DNA from: Colletotrichum lupini
Taxonomy: Eukaryota; Ascomycota; Sordariomycetes; Glomerellales; Glomerellaceae
Length of the DNA stretch: 64,000 nt
Assembly: GCF_023278565.1 (NCBI RefSeq)
Contig: NC_064681.1
Span: forward strand, 1,674,001 to 1,738,000
Direction: 5' to 3'
The notes below the pieces were generated by a model that saw nothing but the letters and a program-made list of their open reading frames with translations, had not been told where the DNA came from and made no database searches. Made by a program: the position numbers and the translations under genes. Positions 1 to 11,690 of the stretch are shown piece after piece (the stretch's first letter is position 1; the number at the start of each line of letters is the position of its first letter).

Positions 1-375
1 CCTTCTCCCACGTGTGCTCCCTGCTAATATCTGTTCCAAAGGGCCTGTGAACCGCCAGGCCATTGACGCTAGCCGATTGGGCAAGGCGCTCAGAGGATAC
101 TCATCTTGAGCCCAATCAGGGTCGATTTTCTGACGAAAGCGTGAGTGAGACCAGGGTTGTCCTGTCATCAAGGCAAGCGGCCGATGCCCCTGCAACGCTT
201 GAGAGGTATTTGGTCGGGCTTGACACGAAAACAGCCTGGAGAACTCATACGGCAGAGTTGCCGTTAAATGTGAAATGTCGTCACGACACAGGAGCGTAGT
301 CGGCCATTAAGCTTATGTCGGTATTAAAATCCTTTCCTCTGTCGAGGGACTAGACTGGCGTTAAGAGAAAGAGGA

Positions 376-663
376 TCAGACATTGGCGTAGTTCAGAGGG
401 TCACAACTTAGAACTTCTCGTGCAACCTCGTACAACCGGTAGCTGGTAGCCTCATCATGTGGGATTGAGGCACAAATGGTGACCTGCGGCTTGATGGCCT
501 CCAACTTCCAAGGCGAAGGTGCAGCCTCATATTGAGGTGAGAAGCGCCAAGAGCCAGGATGGGGCTGCAGCCAGGCTGGAATTCGAGCAGCGACGAAAGT
601 GCCCAAAGCGTGTATAAGGTTTTCGTGGTCCGAATTCTGTGCGTCCGACTTGGATATGGTCAA
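376..663 (-). CDS. Doubtful small hypothetical ORF (95 aa)
   Basis: This is an ATG-to-TGA frame of 95 codons. Its composition looks like a soluble protein: mixed charged and aromatic residues, no low-complexity run, and a C-terminal part around RLYEVAREVL that could be a helix. I recognise no family. No upstream exon or supporting neighbour is visible, and the frame could equally be chance or the last exon of something broken. It is listed only because it reads better than the other intergenic frames nearby. Confidence 0.2.
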   Translation of the reverse strand: MTISKSDAQNSDHENLIHALGTFVAARIPAWLQPHPGSWRFSPQYEAAPSPWKLEAIKPQVTICASIPHDEATSYRLYEVAREVLSCDPLNYANV

Positions 664-1885
664 TTGCCGTGCTATTCATATACCCCTGCCCCAGTGCTTC
701 ATGAGGAGAGTCTGGGCACCGTGTAACAGCAGACAGTTAGGGCCGGAAAATCGTCTCTTTGAAAGGCATTTGGGAGGATCGAGGGGGTGAGGTCTATGGC
801 TTGTCGAGCAATTGAGTTGCCGAGTCCTGGCATGGTGGAACACTGCGACGTTGGAACGTGGCCAGTAGTCCGCAGGGCAACTAGACGGGAAACCGGTCAA
901 ACGATGACAGAAGGTTTGTGACCTGTTGTATTTGCGCTCGCAAGCGCATCGTAACCGTAGCATCGCCGACGTTCTGGCCGCGTGCAGCTTCCAGGTTCCG
1001 CCTCGCCTATGTACATTTGTGACTCGTGAGCGAGATGGGTTGCATTCCTCGGTGTGATGCGGGGCGGTGACCGAAGCAGTTGGTATGTAGTTGAGGATCA
1101 ACCCGTACATGGCAAGCCAGCCGATGCTGGATGGGTAGATCTGCACAGTCAACTGGCAAAAAAAGAAGCCCGGACTCACGCCACAGACGCCTAGTCGGCG
1201 GGTAGAGGTTATCCGTCTTTTCTGCTCAAACTGTAGCTTCGGGATTAAATGACTGAATGCCACTTGGCTCGTCATGGATGGCGGTCATTTGCTCTTAGCC
1301 CCCCTCAGGTTGAGGCTTGAGGATTCGTTGCAGCCAGAAAGAAGGAGATCGATCATTGCTGAGCCGTGAAGCTTCATGCCGGGGTTCGCCAAGTCGCTAC
1401 GGAAAGTCCACAAAGAAAAAGTCGGCATTTGCATTGCATGTTGCGAACTTGCGGATGAGACTGTTCCCTGTTTGTTTTTGTAGTGAAGCGGTAACTTCAT
1501 CCAATATCAATTGTCCAATGGTGCAGCGAAGGGATGTTCTATCGACAAACCAACTTATCGAAATGTTGGCGGGCACGCGGGTCGGGATCAGACTGGGGGC
1601 GGTGGAGGGTCATTACTCGGGAGTGATGACTGAAACACTTGTTCCATTGCCTAGCCCCCTCTTCCGTTCAGTATGCAAAAGACGGCGCTCGCTCGTCGAC
1701 AGCGTCTGGGGCTGCCGGATGCGGAGACGCGTTGCCGGGCGCGGCTGAATCCTGCGTGACTTTCCTGGATGGGCCGAATTTCCCGGGGCCCAAGAACATA
1801 TAAGGAAGGTCTAGACAATATCAAGATCCATATCCGTCCGTACTTTGAAGCTTATAACATCTCCCGCTTCTGTTGGGGAATGGTG

Positions 1886-1887
<2 letters not shown>

Positions 1888-1962
<75 letters not shown>
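1888..1962. repeat. (GA)n microsatellite, about 37 units
   Basis: An uninterrupted GA dinucleotide tract of roughly 75 nt, decaying into GAAA-interrupted purine sequence up to about 1980. It creates long Arg-Glu or Ser-Leu repeat frames on the two strands that are not genes. Confidence 0.95.
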
Positions 1963-1973
<11 letters not shown>

Positions 1974-3932
1974 GAGCGAGCGGAAGTCATCCGGAGAGAA
2001 ATAGATATTAATTGTTCGGGGCAGACTGAGCCATTGAAAAAAGAGCACGGGGATAGTCAACACAAACAAGAGTATTATGAGCTCGAGAGAAGAATGCAGC
2101 AGGATTCAAGACGTGTGATCTACAATGGTGCCTACCTCACTAGTTGACGGACACACAAAGTAAGGCAAAGAAAGTGCGGGTTCCGGTAATCTGGATTGTG
2201 GTAGGAGACTACATCCGGGTGCAGATACCGATCGGGTCGGGCGGGAATGGGAAAGTGAGAAGAGAGGGCAATACCTTCTCCTTCGGTCCATAGGCACTGA
2301 GGCAGTAGCAGAAGATTCGGGAGCCGCCTGAAAGCATGAGGTGTTCCATTGCAAGTGCGAACCATGGGGCGGTAAGGGTGACAGCAATTTGATTTGAGGA
2401 TGAAATTTTTCTGCTGTATTGCGGAACGAGGATGCCCTTCTCAGAGGCGGAACCTTGTCTGATGGACTCGCGTTGTCGGATGGACGGACACTTGGTGCAG
2501 GCTCAATTTGCAGAGTGCCTGGTACCTACTGCAAAGCCCAAGTGCAAGACCAAGACGTGGTGGGATGAGAGGCACGCACGTGGACCTTGATTCAAAAAAG
2601 GTTGAGGCCAGGAGCATGGCCCATTAAACTTTGCACTTTGCCTTTTGCTATATCTGTATCCGTAGGTACTCCTGGTAATAGCGTATGCCATGCCGTGCCT
2701 CAGCTTAGATGGACAAGCTGCCCCTTGCTCAAATTTCCAATTTCCAATTGCTTCATCATTTTCTTCCAAGTCTCCGATTGCCTGATGCCTTATTCTACGT
2801 CGTATAAACCTTAGGCCCTCCCTAATGACCCCATTACTGCTAAGCCCGGCTGCCTCACATATGACGCACGATCGGGGGCCGCCTGGGGGAGATGTCAAAT
2901 AATCACAATTGATCAAAAGGGATGAGAACAAGCGCCAGTTCAGCCGGGATTGGCAAGAACAACAAGGAGCAGAAAATATCCCGAAATGCCTGGAGAGATG
3001 AGAAATCGGTACGTACCGTGAGCCGTAAATATCTGTGAGAGCTTGACTTACCGGGGTCAACCAGGGTGTACGCCCAATGAAAGTGATTTAAATGCCATGC
3101 ATGCGGCAGAGGGAAGAGACTAAAACGAGTGGAGCTGCCCGCTGGTCTGTCCTTAGTGCTACCGCCAGTAATACCTAGGCTGTTACTCAAGTCGAGAAGG
3201 AGAGCTCCTGCCCGCTCTTTCCTCTGCTCTGCTCTTGCCCCAATAGCAGCAACCTGAGACTGCAAGTCCCTAGGTACCTGCCTCAACCACTTGCCAAGTA
3301 TCTTCTCATGCTTACCTAAGATTAGCTTACTTCACCTGCCTTATGAGGTAGATTGAAGGAAAGCCCGTGTCAACTCTCGAGAACTTACTTGTCCACACTC
3401 CACAGGCGTGATAGCCTGCCTTGTTCTCACGATGATAAGCCACTCGAGATATTTACGCCTGCCGTTCGAGCAAGGTGTTTCTTATCACCCTCAACTCCCC
3501 GAACCTCGAAGCCCTGGCCCATCATCAGCAGCTCGTGCCTTGCACCCGAAGGTTTTCAAGCTTGTTCAACCTGTGCCATGTGCTAGTCCCAAACATCCCG
3601 TCCACCATCAAGTCACAAGTGGCAGATGCCTCCATTCACCTCAAATACATCCGCCCAGAAGCAGTCAACTGGCGTTCAACTGTGCTTCAAAAAGCCGAGC
3701 AAAGGACGTGGGCAACTATGTACCTAACTACATTGCCTTAGGTACATCCGTACCTGTCTGTTCTCCTCCCGCCACACGCCGCAACCTCGCACGTCTCTGT
3801 CTATACACCATCAGCACTGCATACCTCTCCCGGCAACTCCCTGCTCGGCCTGTTCCCCCTCCGGCAGGCCAAGACCTGTCCAGGTCAATTGAAGAAGCTG
3901 TCCGCGGATGGCATAGGCCGAGTCCGCCCCGT

Positions 3933-3960
3933 CCACACACATACACACACACACACTCAC
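3933..3960. repeat. (CA)n microsatellite
   Basis: A CA-rich tract interrupted by AT and CT dinucleotides, in pyrimidine-rich intergenic DNA. Confidence 0.85.
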
Positions 3961-4317
3961 ACAATCTCTCCATCCTCTCTCCCACGTTCATATTCGTACA
4001 GACACACTCACTTACGGCACAAGAGACATGGCCCATATATCCTTGAGGTACATAGGTATCCCGATCCATACACCACACGCGCACCCGCGCCCCGCCGCCC
4101 TGGCCTTGCCTTGCCAACTTTGCTAGGGCCTGCTGCACCACTCACCTACTCCGTAAGTCTGCGCTGGGAACGTGTCCCTGTCACCCATGCCGCACCTGAG
4201 GAGTGAGCACTGAGGATCGAGGGACCCCGACGGGAAGGGAGGGCGGGTGGTTGGTGTCTGGGCTGAATGGATCCCAGGTCTGATTGTCTGAGCTGACTGC
4301 GTATGGGATTGGGGGAC

Positions 4318-4334
4318 GTGTGTGTGTGTGTGTG
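4318..4334. repeat. (GT)n microsatellite
   Basis: A perfect GT tract of about eight units. It lies roughly 370 bp from the CA tract in the opposite sense, so the two could pair in a single-stranded transcript. Confidence 0.85.
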
Positions 4335-4559
4335 CCTTGCCTCGCCCATTTCTCCCCGTCTCTCTCTGGCTCCGGTCCTCTCACTCTCACTTCTTGCAGT
4401 CAGTGCCTTAAGTACATCGTGAGGTCAGAGGTAGCGGCAGAGGTATCCGTATCCGTAAATTCCAGTGCAGAGGTACCTGGTCATCGAGACCGCTGCTTCT
4501 CGCAACTCCACGAGTCCAGCCTGCCCGCCACTAGCATCAACTTTACACTTTCCCGCACA

Positions 4560-5567
4560 ACAGAATTCCTTTTCCTTTTACCCACACCTGCTCTCCTCAC
4601 TGGCCCTCGCCTCCCCTCCAACTCAGTTTCCAGTCTTCCGTCCAGCTTTTCTTTTTCCGATCTCCCTCACAGTTCACTCCCCTTCGTCACTTGACAGATC
4701 AGATCCGAACCGCCAGTACGGCCTGATCTCTTCTCTCATTGATTGATTCCCTGGGCCGAACGCGCTTTCTTGTCACACCCAGGCTGTCTACGGTCTACGT
4801 TGCTGTCATCACCTTCCATTCCCAAACTACCGTCTCTCTCTGATCTCAGTCTTACAAGGCTCAGGTCTCCAGGCCTCCTCCCCATATTGCCATACCTTAT
4901 ACCCACCCACCCGGGGGCACCTCTCACACAGCACGCTCCTTCGCTGTCAAGGTACTCCCAAAGGTGTCGCTCTCGGTACCAAAGGTACATCGGTGCTTAC
5001 CTTAGCTTGGGCCCGTACTCAATTGCACTTACCCGCCCGCCTGTCGAGGTCCTGGTGATACCCACATTTATTCCTCCGACACTGTCCTTGCCCGCCTTCC
5101 CGGTCGCACTCTCGTCTTCCGTCCTTCGCTACCCATCTCCCTCGACAGCTCCCGCCCATCCCCGATCTTCAGGGTCGTCGCTCATCATCCGTCCATCCTC
5201 AGTCCGTCCGAAAAACAATCATAACAACTTACCGCTCTCGCTTTCGATCCTAGCCGTCGCTGCGTCCTCTCTCGAAGCCTTTTGATCCGAAACGCCTACG
5301 TTACCGCCGAGTCCTCCGCCGACCGAACGATCATCACTACCAATCGACGACAACGCCCTGCGATCCATCTCAGTCTCGCCATTAATTCTCACCTCGTCAG
5401 CCTTATCTGATACTACTATGGGCATTTAACGTGCATCCATTCGGGATCTCACGCGCGGTTAAATCATTTCGAAGGCTCCTTGAGCCCTGCACTCGAACAT
5501 TTAACGCACCCAAATCCCATCATTGCTCCCATCAGCGGCTCAACCGAAGCCCCGGCCTCTTTCAAAA
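4560..5567 (+). promoter_or_regulatory. Pyrimidine-rich promoter and leader of the G-alpha gene
   Basis: About 1 kb of CT-rich sequence leads to the G-alpha start codon. CT-rich tracts just upstream of the start are typical of well-expressed fungal genes. Several short ATG frames lie in it and could act as upstream ORFs if transcription starts early. The transcription start cannot be placed from sequence. Confidence 0.5.
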
Positions 5568-6925
5568 ATGGGTGCCTGTATGAGCTCAAACAACGAGGAG
5601 GTGGAACAGAAAAAGAAGAGTCAGGCAATCGATCGACAGCTGGAAGAGGACTCGAAGAGGTTACGCCGGGAATGCAAGATTCTTCTCCTCGGTAGGTTTT
5701 GATACCAGAGTCCATTCCTACAGGATCTTGAGATGGACCTAGCTTGCTGACAACCATGCAGGATCCGGAGAAAGTGGTAAATCCACGATAGTGAAGCAGA
5801 TGAAGATTATCCATCTGAAAGGCTACTCCGAAGATGAACTGTATAACTACCGCCCCACCGTGTTCAAGAACCTGGTGGAATGCGCAAAAGCGGTGATCCA
5901 GGCTATGCGACAATTCGATATCGAACCGGTAATCGAAGAGAACAAGGCGTATGCCACCTTCCTCATGGAATACACAGCCGAATCTGGCCCCCAAGCACAT
6001 ATCGATCCCCAGATTGGAATCGCCATCCAGTCAATATGGAGCGATCCCGCGAGGGAACAGCTCATGGAGAGGCAGACTGAGTTCTACTTGATGGATTCTG
6101 CAGAATAGTAAGTGTACCCAATTGGATGTAGCATGCCAGTGCAAGAAGTGCTAACGAGATGTCATCAGCTTCTTCCAAGAGGTCATGCGGATCGTAGCAC
6201 CAGACTACCTCCCGAACGAAATGGATGTTCTCAGAGCCAGAACGAAGACAACTGGTATCTACGAGACAAGATTTCAGATGGGTCAACTCAGCATACAGTG
6301 AGGCTTTGTGATTGACTGTGCGCGTACCTCACAATTACTGACGGTTTCTGCAGCATGTTCGATGTTGGCGGTCAAAGAAGCGAAAGAAAGAAGTGGATTC
6401 ACTGCTTCGAAAATGTCACTTCAATTATCTTCTGCGTTGCCCTTAGCGAGTACGACCAAGTTTTGCTGGAGGAGAGCAGTCAGGTATCCCTCGAAGCCAT
6501 ATCCCCCCCCTCAATACTTTGCGCTAACGACCGCAGAACCGAATGATGGAAAGTCTACTGTTGTTTGACTCGGTGGTGAACTCGAGGTGGTTTATGCGCA
6601 CCAGTATTATTCTGTTCCTGAATAAGGTGGATATCTTCAAGCAGAAGCTTGGACGTTCACCACTGGGCAATTACTTCCCAGACTACTCGGGCGGTAACGA
6701 CGTCAACAAGGCAGCCAAGTATCTCCTCTGGAGGTTCAACCAGGTCAACCGAGCACACCTCAACCTGTATCCCCAGTAAGTGAAAGCGTCATTGTTTCGG
6801 TGGGCGGGGGCTAATCCAACTGTAGCCTGACTCAAGCAACCGACACATCCAACATCCGATTGGTGTTTGCGGCCGTCAAGGAGACGATCCTCAACAACGC
6901 TCTTAGGGACTCTGGCATCCTATAA
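5568..6925 (+). CDS. gna-3: Heterotrimeric G-protein alpha subunit, group III (GNA-3 type)
   Basis: Six exons: 5568-5691, 5762-6107, 6169-6297, 6354-6483, 6537-6775, 6826-6925, giving 355 aa, the normal family length. The N-terminus MGACMSS offers a myristoylation glycine (G2) and a palmitoylation cysteine (C4). The P-loop GSGESGKS is split across the first intron (residues about 42-49). A switch I arginine lies in RARTKTTG, switch II is DVGGQRSE with the catalytic Gln, and the base-recognition motifs are NKVD and TQAT. The C-terminus ends DSGIL and lacks the Cys at -4 needed for pertussis-toxin ADP-ribosylation. Group III fungal G-alphas act at the plasma membrane downstream of GPCRs and stimulate adenylate cyclase/PKA in nutrient sensing and development. 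Group assignment rests on the N-terminus and C-terminus; a tree would settle it. The start has A at -3. Confidence 0.95.
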
Positions 6926-9900
6926 ACCGCCAGTCGCCTCGGCTACAAAATTTCCTTAATGTTTAGATTCATCTCCTCTGTTGCGGGTCAGCGTTTTATA
7001 GCATTGCCGGGCGTTGTGGGCGGCACCTCGTTTGGACGGCGTTCACTCTGGTTTACACGCTCGCTTGCGATACGACACGGGTGCGAGCGAATCGTCGGTT
7101 AGTGCCTCGACTTGAGAACAGCACGGCACGACAATTCCTTTTCCATTTGCATCACGGAACCAATCGCTTGAAGATGGACATTTGCAACCGGTTGCTGCCC
7201 GCCTACGCGAGATACACCGGGTTACTGTGGTGGAAGAGATGCCCATGTGAAAGCGTTTCTGGGACGAAAAGCACGCCATGGGTTGGAGTATGGTATGGGA
7301 AACGGGAAATTCAAGGATGATGTGATGAATTGGCCGTTCGTTTTCTTTTGTCTCTGTTTTGGGGTGATGCTCGAAACTTGGGAAAGCGACAGCATCTACC
7401 CCATTGGAAGCGGTAGCGTATGGGCCTGATTGATAGCTGGAGAGAGTTGCGACAGCTAAATGAAGCACATCTCTATATGCGAACCATTCGTGTGCCAGGA
7501 ACGTGCCAGTACGCTGTGTTTACGCAACTCATGGATGTTCAAAGAGCTCATTCCAGATTCCTAGTATGGATAGAGAAGGGGGTTGGTTGTGGGAAACAAC
7601 AGCGAGGATGAGGGAGATGGATCTCATGAGAAAGAGAAGAAGAAAAACCCCGCAAAACGCTGGCTTGAGGCTTCGCGATCGCGGCAGATGATGTTCTTTT
7701 CTTTTTCCGTTACTTGTACACTATATCGTCTTAATCAACGCAAGGCTGTGTATGCGCTGCTGGAAGCGGCCGCATCTTTTATTCTCACTTTATTTGTTTC
7801 GCTATGGCTGACTTTGCTTGATGTGGTGAGATTTGGCGTTGAAGCCTCGTGAGGGCAGGCCAGGGGTGTTGGGCTATGATAGCTACCAAAACCGAATATG
7901 ATATCCGGAGATGATCCGTAAATCTGTGATATCTTCAGTGGGCCTTGATAGTCAAGGATTAGATAGTGAGAGAGAGAAGAGAGAGGTGTTGTGCTGTGTG
8001 GGTAGGGACTAGGAATATCAGGTCATAATGCTTTTTGCTGTGGACTTTTTCTTTTCCGGGGTTGATGGGAATTTGGCAGGATGATAGATTACCTATTACA
8101 TTGCATTCCGACTAGGGAGGTGAGTGAGCTGGCCCCAGTCTTAGTACCTAAGCATCCAAGGTAAGGAAGGTAGCGTGTCAGTCCCAATCATGTCGTGCTC
8201 GCTTTTGATGTCTTGGTTCCGTTGGACGACAGGAAAGGTGGGGGGGAGAAGAGAGCTGTCTGATGCATGTTGATGGAGACATGGCCCGTATTCGAAGAGG
8301 TTGGGGGGTTGTTTATCAGACTTTTGAAGAATGGAGCTGAAGAACAAACCCACCCGAGGAACATACGGAGTATGGAGTACGGATACTGCCTACTACGTAG
8401 GTAAGGAAAAAAGGAAGGAAACGGTGGGGCGGAGCTGGAGAGAGAGTCGCAAACGGGATGTTCGGCGAGGGCGGAGAGGTTCTCATCCTCTTCCCCCGTC
8501 ATTGTTCATGATCCAACTGTAAAGCTATCTATCTATCTGCCCCGGGCGATGAAGTTGGCGCCGGTGTCAAAGAGGAGTCCTCTTGTTGTGGAACTCGGGG
8601 AGTACCTAATGAGGGGGAGTCGGCTGGGGGTTGGTGAATCACCATGTTTCCCTCACTAAGGCCAAATGGGAAAAAAAGATCAAAATCTACGGAGACCTAC
8701 GCCGTCCCGTTAAGCAACGTGTGAAGGAGCAGGAGATGCATTCGTAGGCCGGACAGCCGTGGGCGAGCTTACGGCGTTACCGGGGTGCTGGCATTCTTCG
8801 TGTGTCCCGCACTCCGCCCATCCGCACCCGGGAGGCGACTTGCAGCTGGAATGGCGGGAAGCGTCAAGGTAACGGATGCCGGCATGCCGTGGGCAACGAG
8901 AAGAACGTTGGTTGCTGGAGGGACAGTTGGTGTCAAAGATGGTCGGAAAAAATTCTGCCATCCCTTGGGCATTGGAGGAATTGGGATATGCTTATTTGCA
9001 CGATGCGGTTTCGGGCAGGCTTGGGACGTTTTTCAGCTTGTGGTGAGTATCTACATAGGTAGGTAAAATGAGTGAGTGGTTGAGTCAGCGGCACAAGGTA
9101 TCATCATGAGAGCTGAGAGCAGACTCAGACTCAGGTAAGGTGTATTTCAGCAGAAGCGCGCAATTTGGTGGGGATGCATCTTTTACTGGGTCCCCTTGAA
9201 CCTTCTTTCCCTCCTTTTCGGATTGCCTATTTCGGGGGTTGCGGTTTGGTTGGTCCCGTCACAATCTGACCATACTCTCAGATCCTGATATCTCGTCCTG
9301 CCTTGTTTTGTATCTGGTGGACTCCCCTCCCTGTGGCTGCGACCTTCTCTCCCCTTGGAGTCAAATCGTCGAGAAAAAGCGATGGAGTAGGTAATGAATG
9401 GTGATACCAAGACATGGAGGGAGGCACAAGGCACGACATGTATCGGTCTGGGATGAACATTCCGGGGGACGCTGGTCCTACCTTACCTTAGGTCACCTTC
9501 CCCACGTTCACCAGGTGTAAGGTAAGGTAGGTACTCCGTATTTTGGTGTTAGTCTGCCGCCCATTGCTTTTCTGACGCACCGCAGCATCACTAGACCGGC
9601 GGCTGCCGCAGTTGCACCAAATGGTGTCCTTGGGGCTGCATAAGCTTGATGAGGTTCCTGATAGGTCGCTAAGGTATCGGTAGTAATACGCCACATCAAT
9701 TGGGCAATGGAGTCTTCACCGCGTCCTGACCGACATCTTCTCTTCACCGCAGTGGGATGGGATGGGTTGGTTGGCCGATTCCCTTCCGTCTCATCAGCAG
9801 CATCGTGATGTGCTGGGCCCTCGACAACACAGACCTTCCGTGGAGAAGGTCGGAAGAGCTACCCTATTCCCAATTACTTTTAACTTCCGAGCCTAAGCTT

Positions 9901-11690
9901 TAACATCACGGATAGTTAGGTAGGCTCGAGAAGTAAGCCAAGGTCTGCGACATTGTATAAACCGTTGTTGGGGTTGCGTTCTTGGGGACACTTGCCCACT
10001 CACCGTGCGTCACACAAGTCACCCCGCATTGAATCGCAGCAGTTCGGATACCTTAGCTCGAGGCACCAAAAAACAAGCTACGGCCCATCCAATGAATGAT
10101 TCCTATCGAGCTTCGCCTGCTGTCGACTGGCTACTGCTTTGAGGTTTCTCGCCAACCTTTTGCAATGCCGCAAGATGAGGTCATATCAGGTGGTTTCTTT
10201 CTTCCCCTGGCAGTGAATTATCTATCTCCTTAGGATTCTCGCTGTCCCATGGCACCCGGTCTAGGAACAGACCAGGGGGGTGGCCCAGCATAAACCCAAA
10301 CATGCTGACGGATGGGGAACCGGACAGGGAAAATGGGGCTCAATAGCTCCAGAGGTCCATCGCGTCTTCACTGGTGTGTGCGGGTTGTCAGATCAGCCCC
10401 AATAAAAAAAGTAGTCTGGCCTCTCTAGACCTCAACTCTCAGACCGTGGACCTTGGAACAATGCTGGATCTGTCTGGCACTTCTGGGAAGACAGTGCCAC
10501 ATTTGTTGGCTCGGTACCTTCAGCGAGAAACTGGCGCATTCTGGGCAAGAAGATCAGGAAAATACCTGAAAGCACCTCATGCGTGTACCAACACATTACA
10601 TTCTGTCCGCATATAGCAACCAGACCATGCCACTCTTACTGCCCATGCCCCAGGCCCCATGTTCTATACCTCCCGTCTCCATCGCCATGTAAGAAGGCAG
10701 GTAGCAAGTAGCAATTGCCAACCTCAGCAATCCATTGGGACTGACTGACTGACTGACTGCCTTTACCTCCTTGCCTAGGCACGTTGCTACCTCCCTACCC
10801 ACCCTGCACTGCACTGCAGGTAGGCAGGTACTTTGCACAACGAATGGGGGAGCTGCTTCTGCTCCTGCTTCTCCTTGCCCTTTGTCTATCGGGTACGGTC
10901 GTCCGTTGCATGCCATGCCCGAGGGGAAGTAGCTACCTTAATAGAGATGCTCCGTACCTACCTCACCTCGACTTGCCCGTCTCTCTCTCTCTTCCTCTTA
11001 ATAAGTGTCCCACCATCCCCCTCCTCCTCTTCTTGACCTTTTGACCTCTCCTTCTACTGAACCCCTCCTCCCCCATCTTCCCCTCTCTTCTTCCAACTCG
11101 CAAAGCTCCCAGTGCACCTTGTAGGAGGTCTCCCATCATCCATTGGTAACCTCGCCTCTACCAAGCTTCTTTGGCACCGTAGAGCTATCAGCATCTCCTA
11201 CATCGTCTCCGACGGCCCCGTTGCAGACAACCTCACCTCGAGAACGCTATTGAAACTTCGGTCCTCCAGCAAAGCTCGTCCGCCAGCTTTGCCAACCTTT
11301 CAGCCGAGACGCTTCGTTCGCGTTGAGCTGAGTACGAATCCCGGCTGCGAGTGGTGTGGACTGAGCTTCAGGCACCGCCAAACACCCCGCTCTTCTCCCC
11401 ACTAACATCCTGGGCCTGTCCTGTACGTCCCGTTCGCTCCGCCCGTCAAAACAGTCTGGACCTCCTCCTGATCCTCCGTCGCCTCCCCCTCGTTTCTCGC
11501 CCGTCACGTACGACCGAGTGGTGTTTCGATTTCCGCATTCTTGTTCCTCGTATTCTCCGAGGGAGGGGTTCTCTAGCATAGCTAACTGAACGTGTTTTGA
11601 CAGTTCCCTAGGCCAGTTCGAGGACTTGATCGAGCCAATTGACTCCCCAGTTCACCACCACTTTATTCCATCGTACGACAGCTACTCAAA
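6926..11690. other. Gene-free 4.8 kb between G-alpha and glycogen phosphorylase
   Basis: I see no supported gene. The stretch holds the G-alpha 3' region, two copies of the word TACGGAGTA (8364-8372, and its reverse complement at 9532-9540), short ATCT (about 8525-8538) and GACT (10741-10759) tandem runs, and many AGGTA-type words. From about 10.98 kb it becomes pyrimidine-rich as the leader of the next gene. Confidence 0.6.
11423..11603 (+). promoter_or_regulatory. Possible 5'-UTR intron of glycogen phosphorylase
   Basis: A GCTAAC branch-like sequence at 11581-11586 is followed by TTGACAG ending at 11603, a good fungal 3' splice site 87 nt before the start codon. GTACGT at 11423 is one possible donor; others exist. 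The acceptor is more convincing than the donor. Only transcript data can confirm it. Confidence 0.3.

Larger units (their letters stand above)
1..5567. other. Gene-free 5.5 kb upstream of the G-alpha gene
   Basis: No reading frame here shows a recognisable domain or a convincing exon chain. Visible contents are a long GA tract near 1.9 kb, CA and GT tracts near 3.9 and 4.3 kb, and many short AGGTA/TACCT words. From about 4.56 kb to the G-alpha start the plus strand is strongly pyrimidine-rich, as is usual for fungal promoters and leaders. One small minus-strand frame at 376-663 is listed separately as doubtful. Confidence 0.6.

Noticed and set aside
1769..2147. Frames encoding long Arg-Glu or Ser-Leu repeats
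   Set aside because: Produced entirely by the GA microsatellite.
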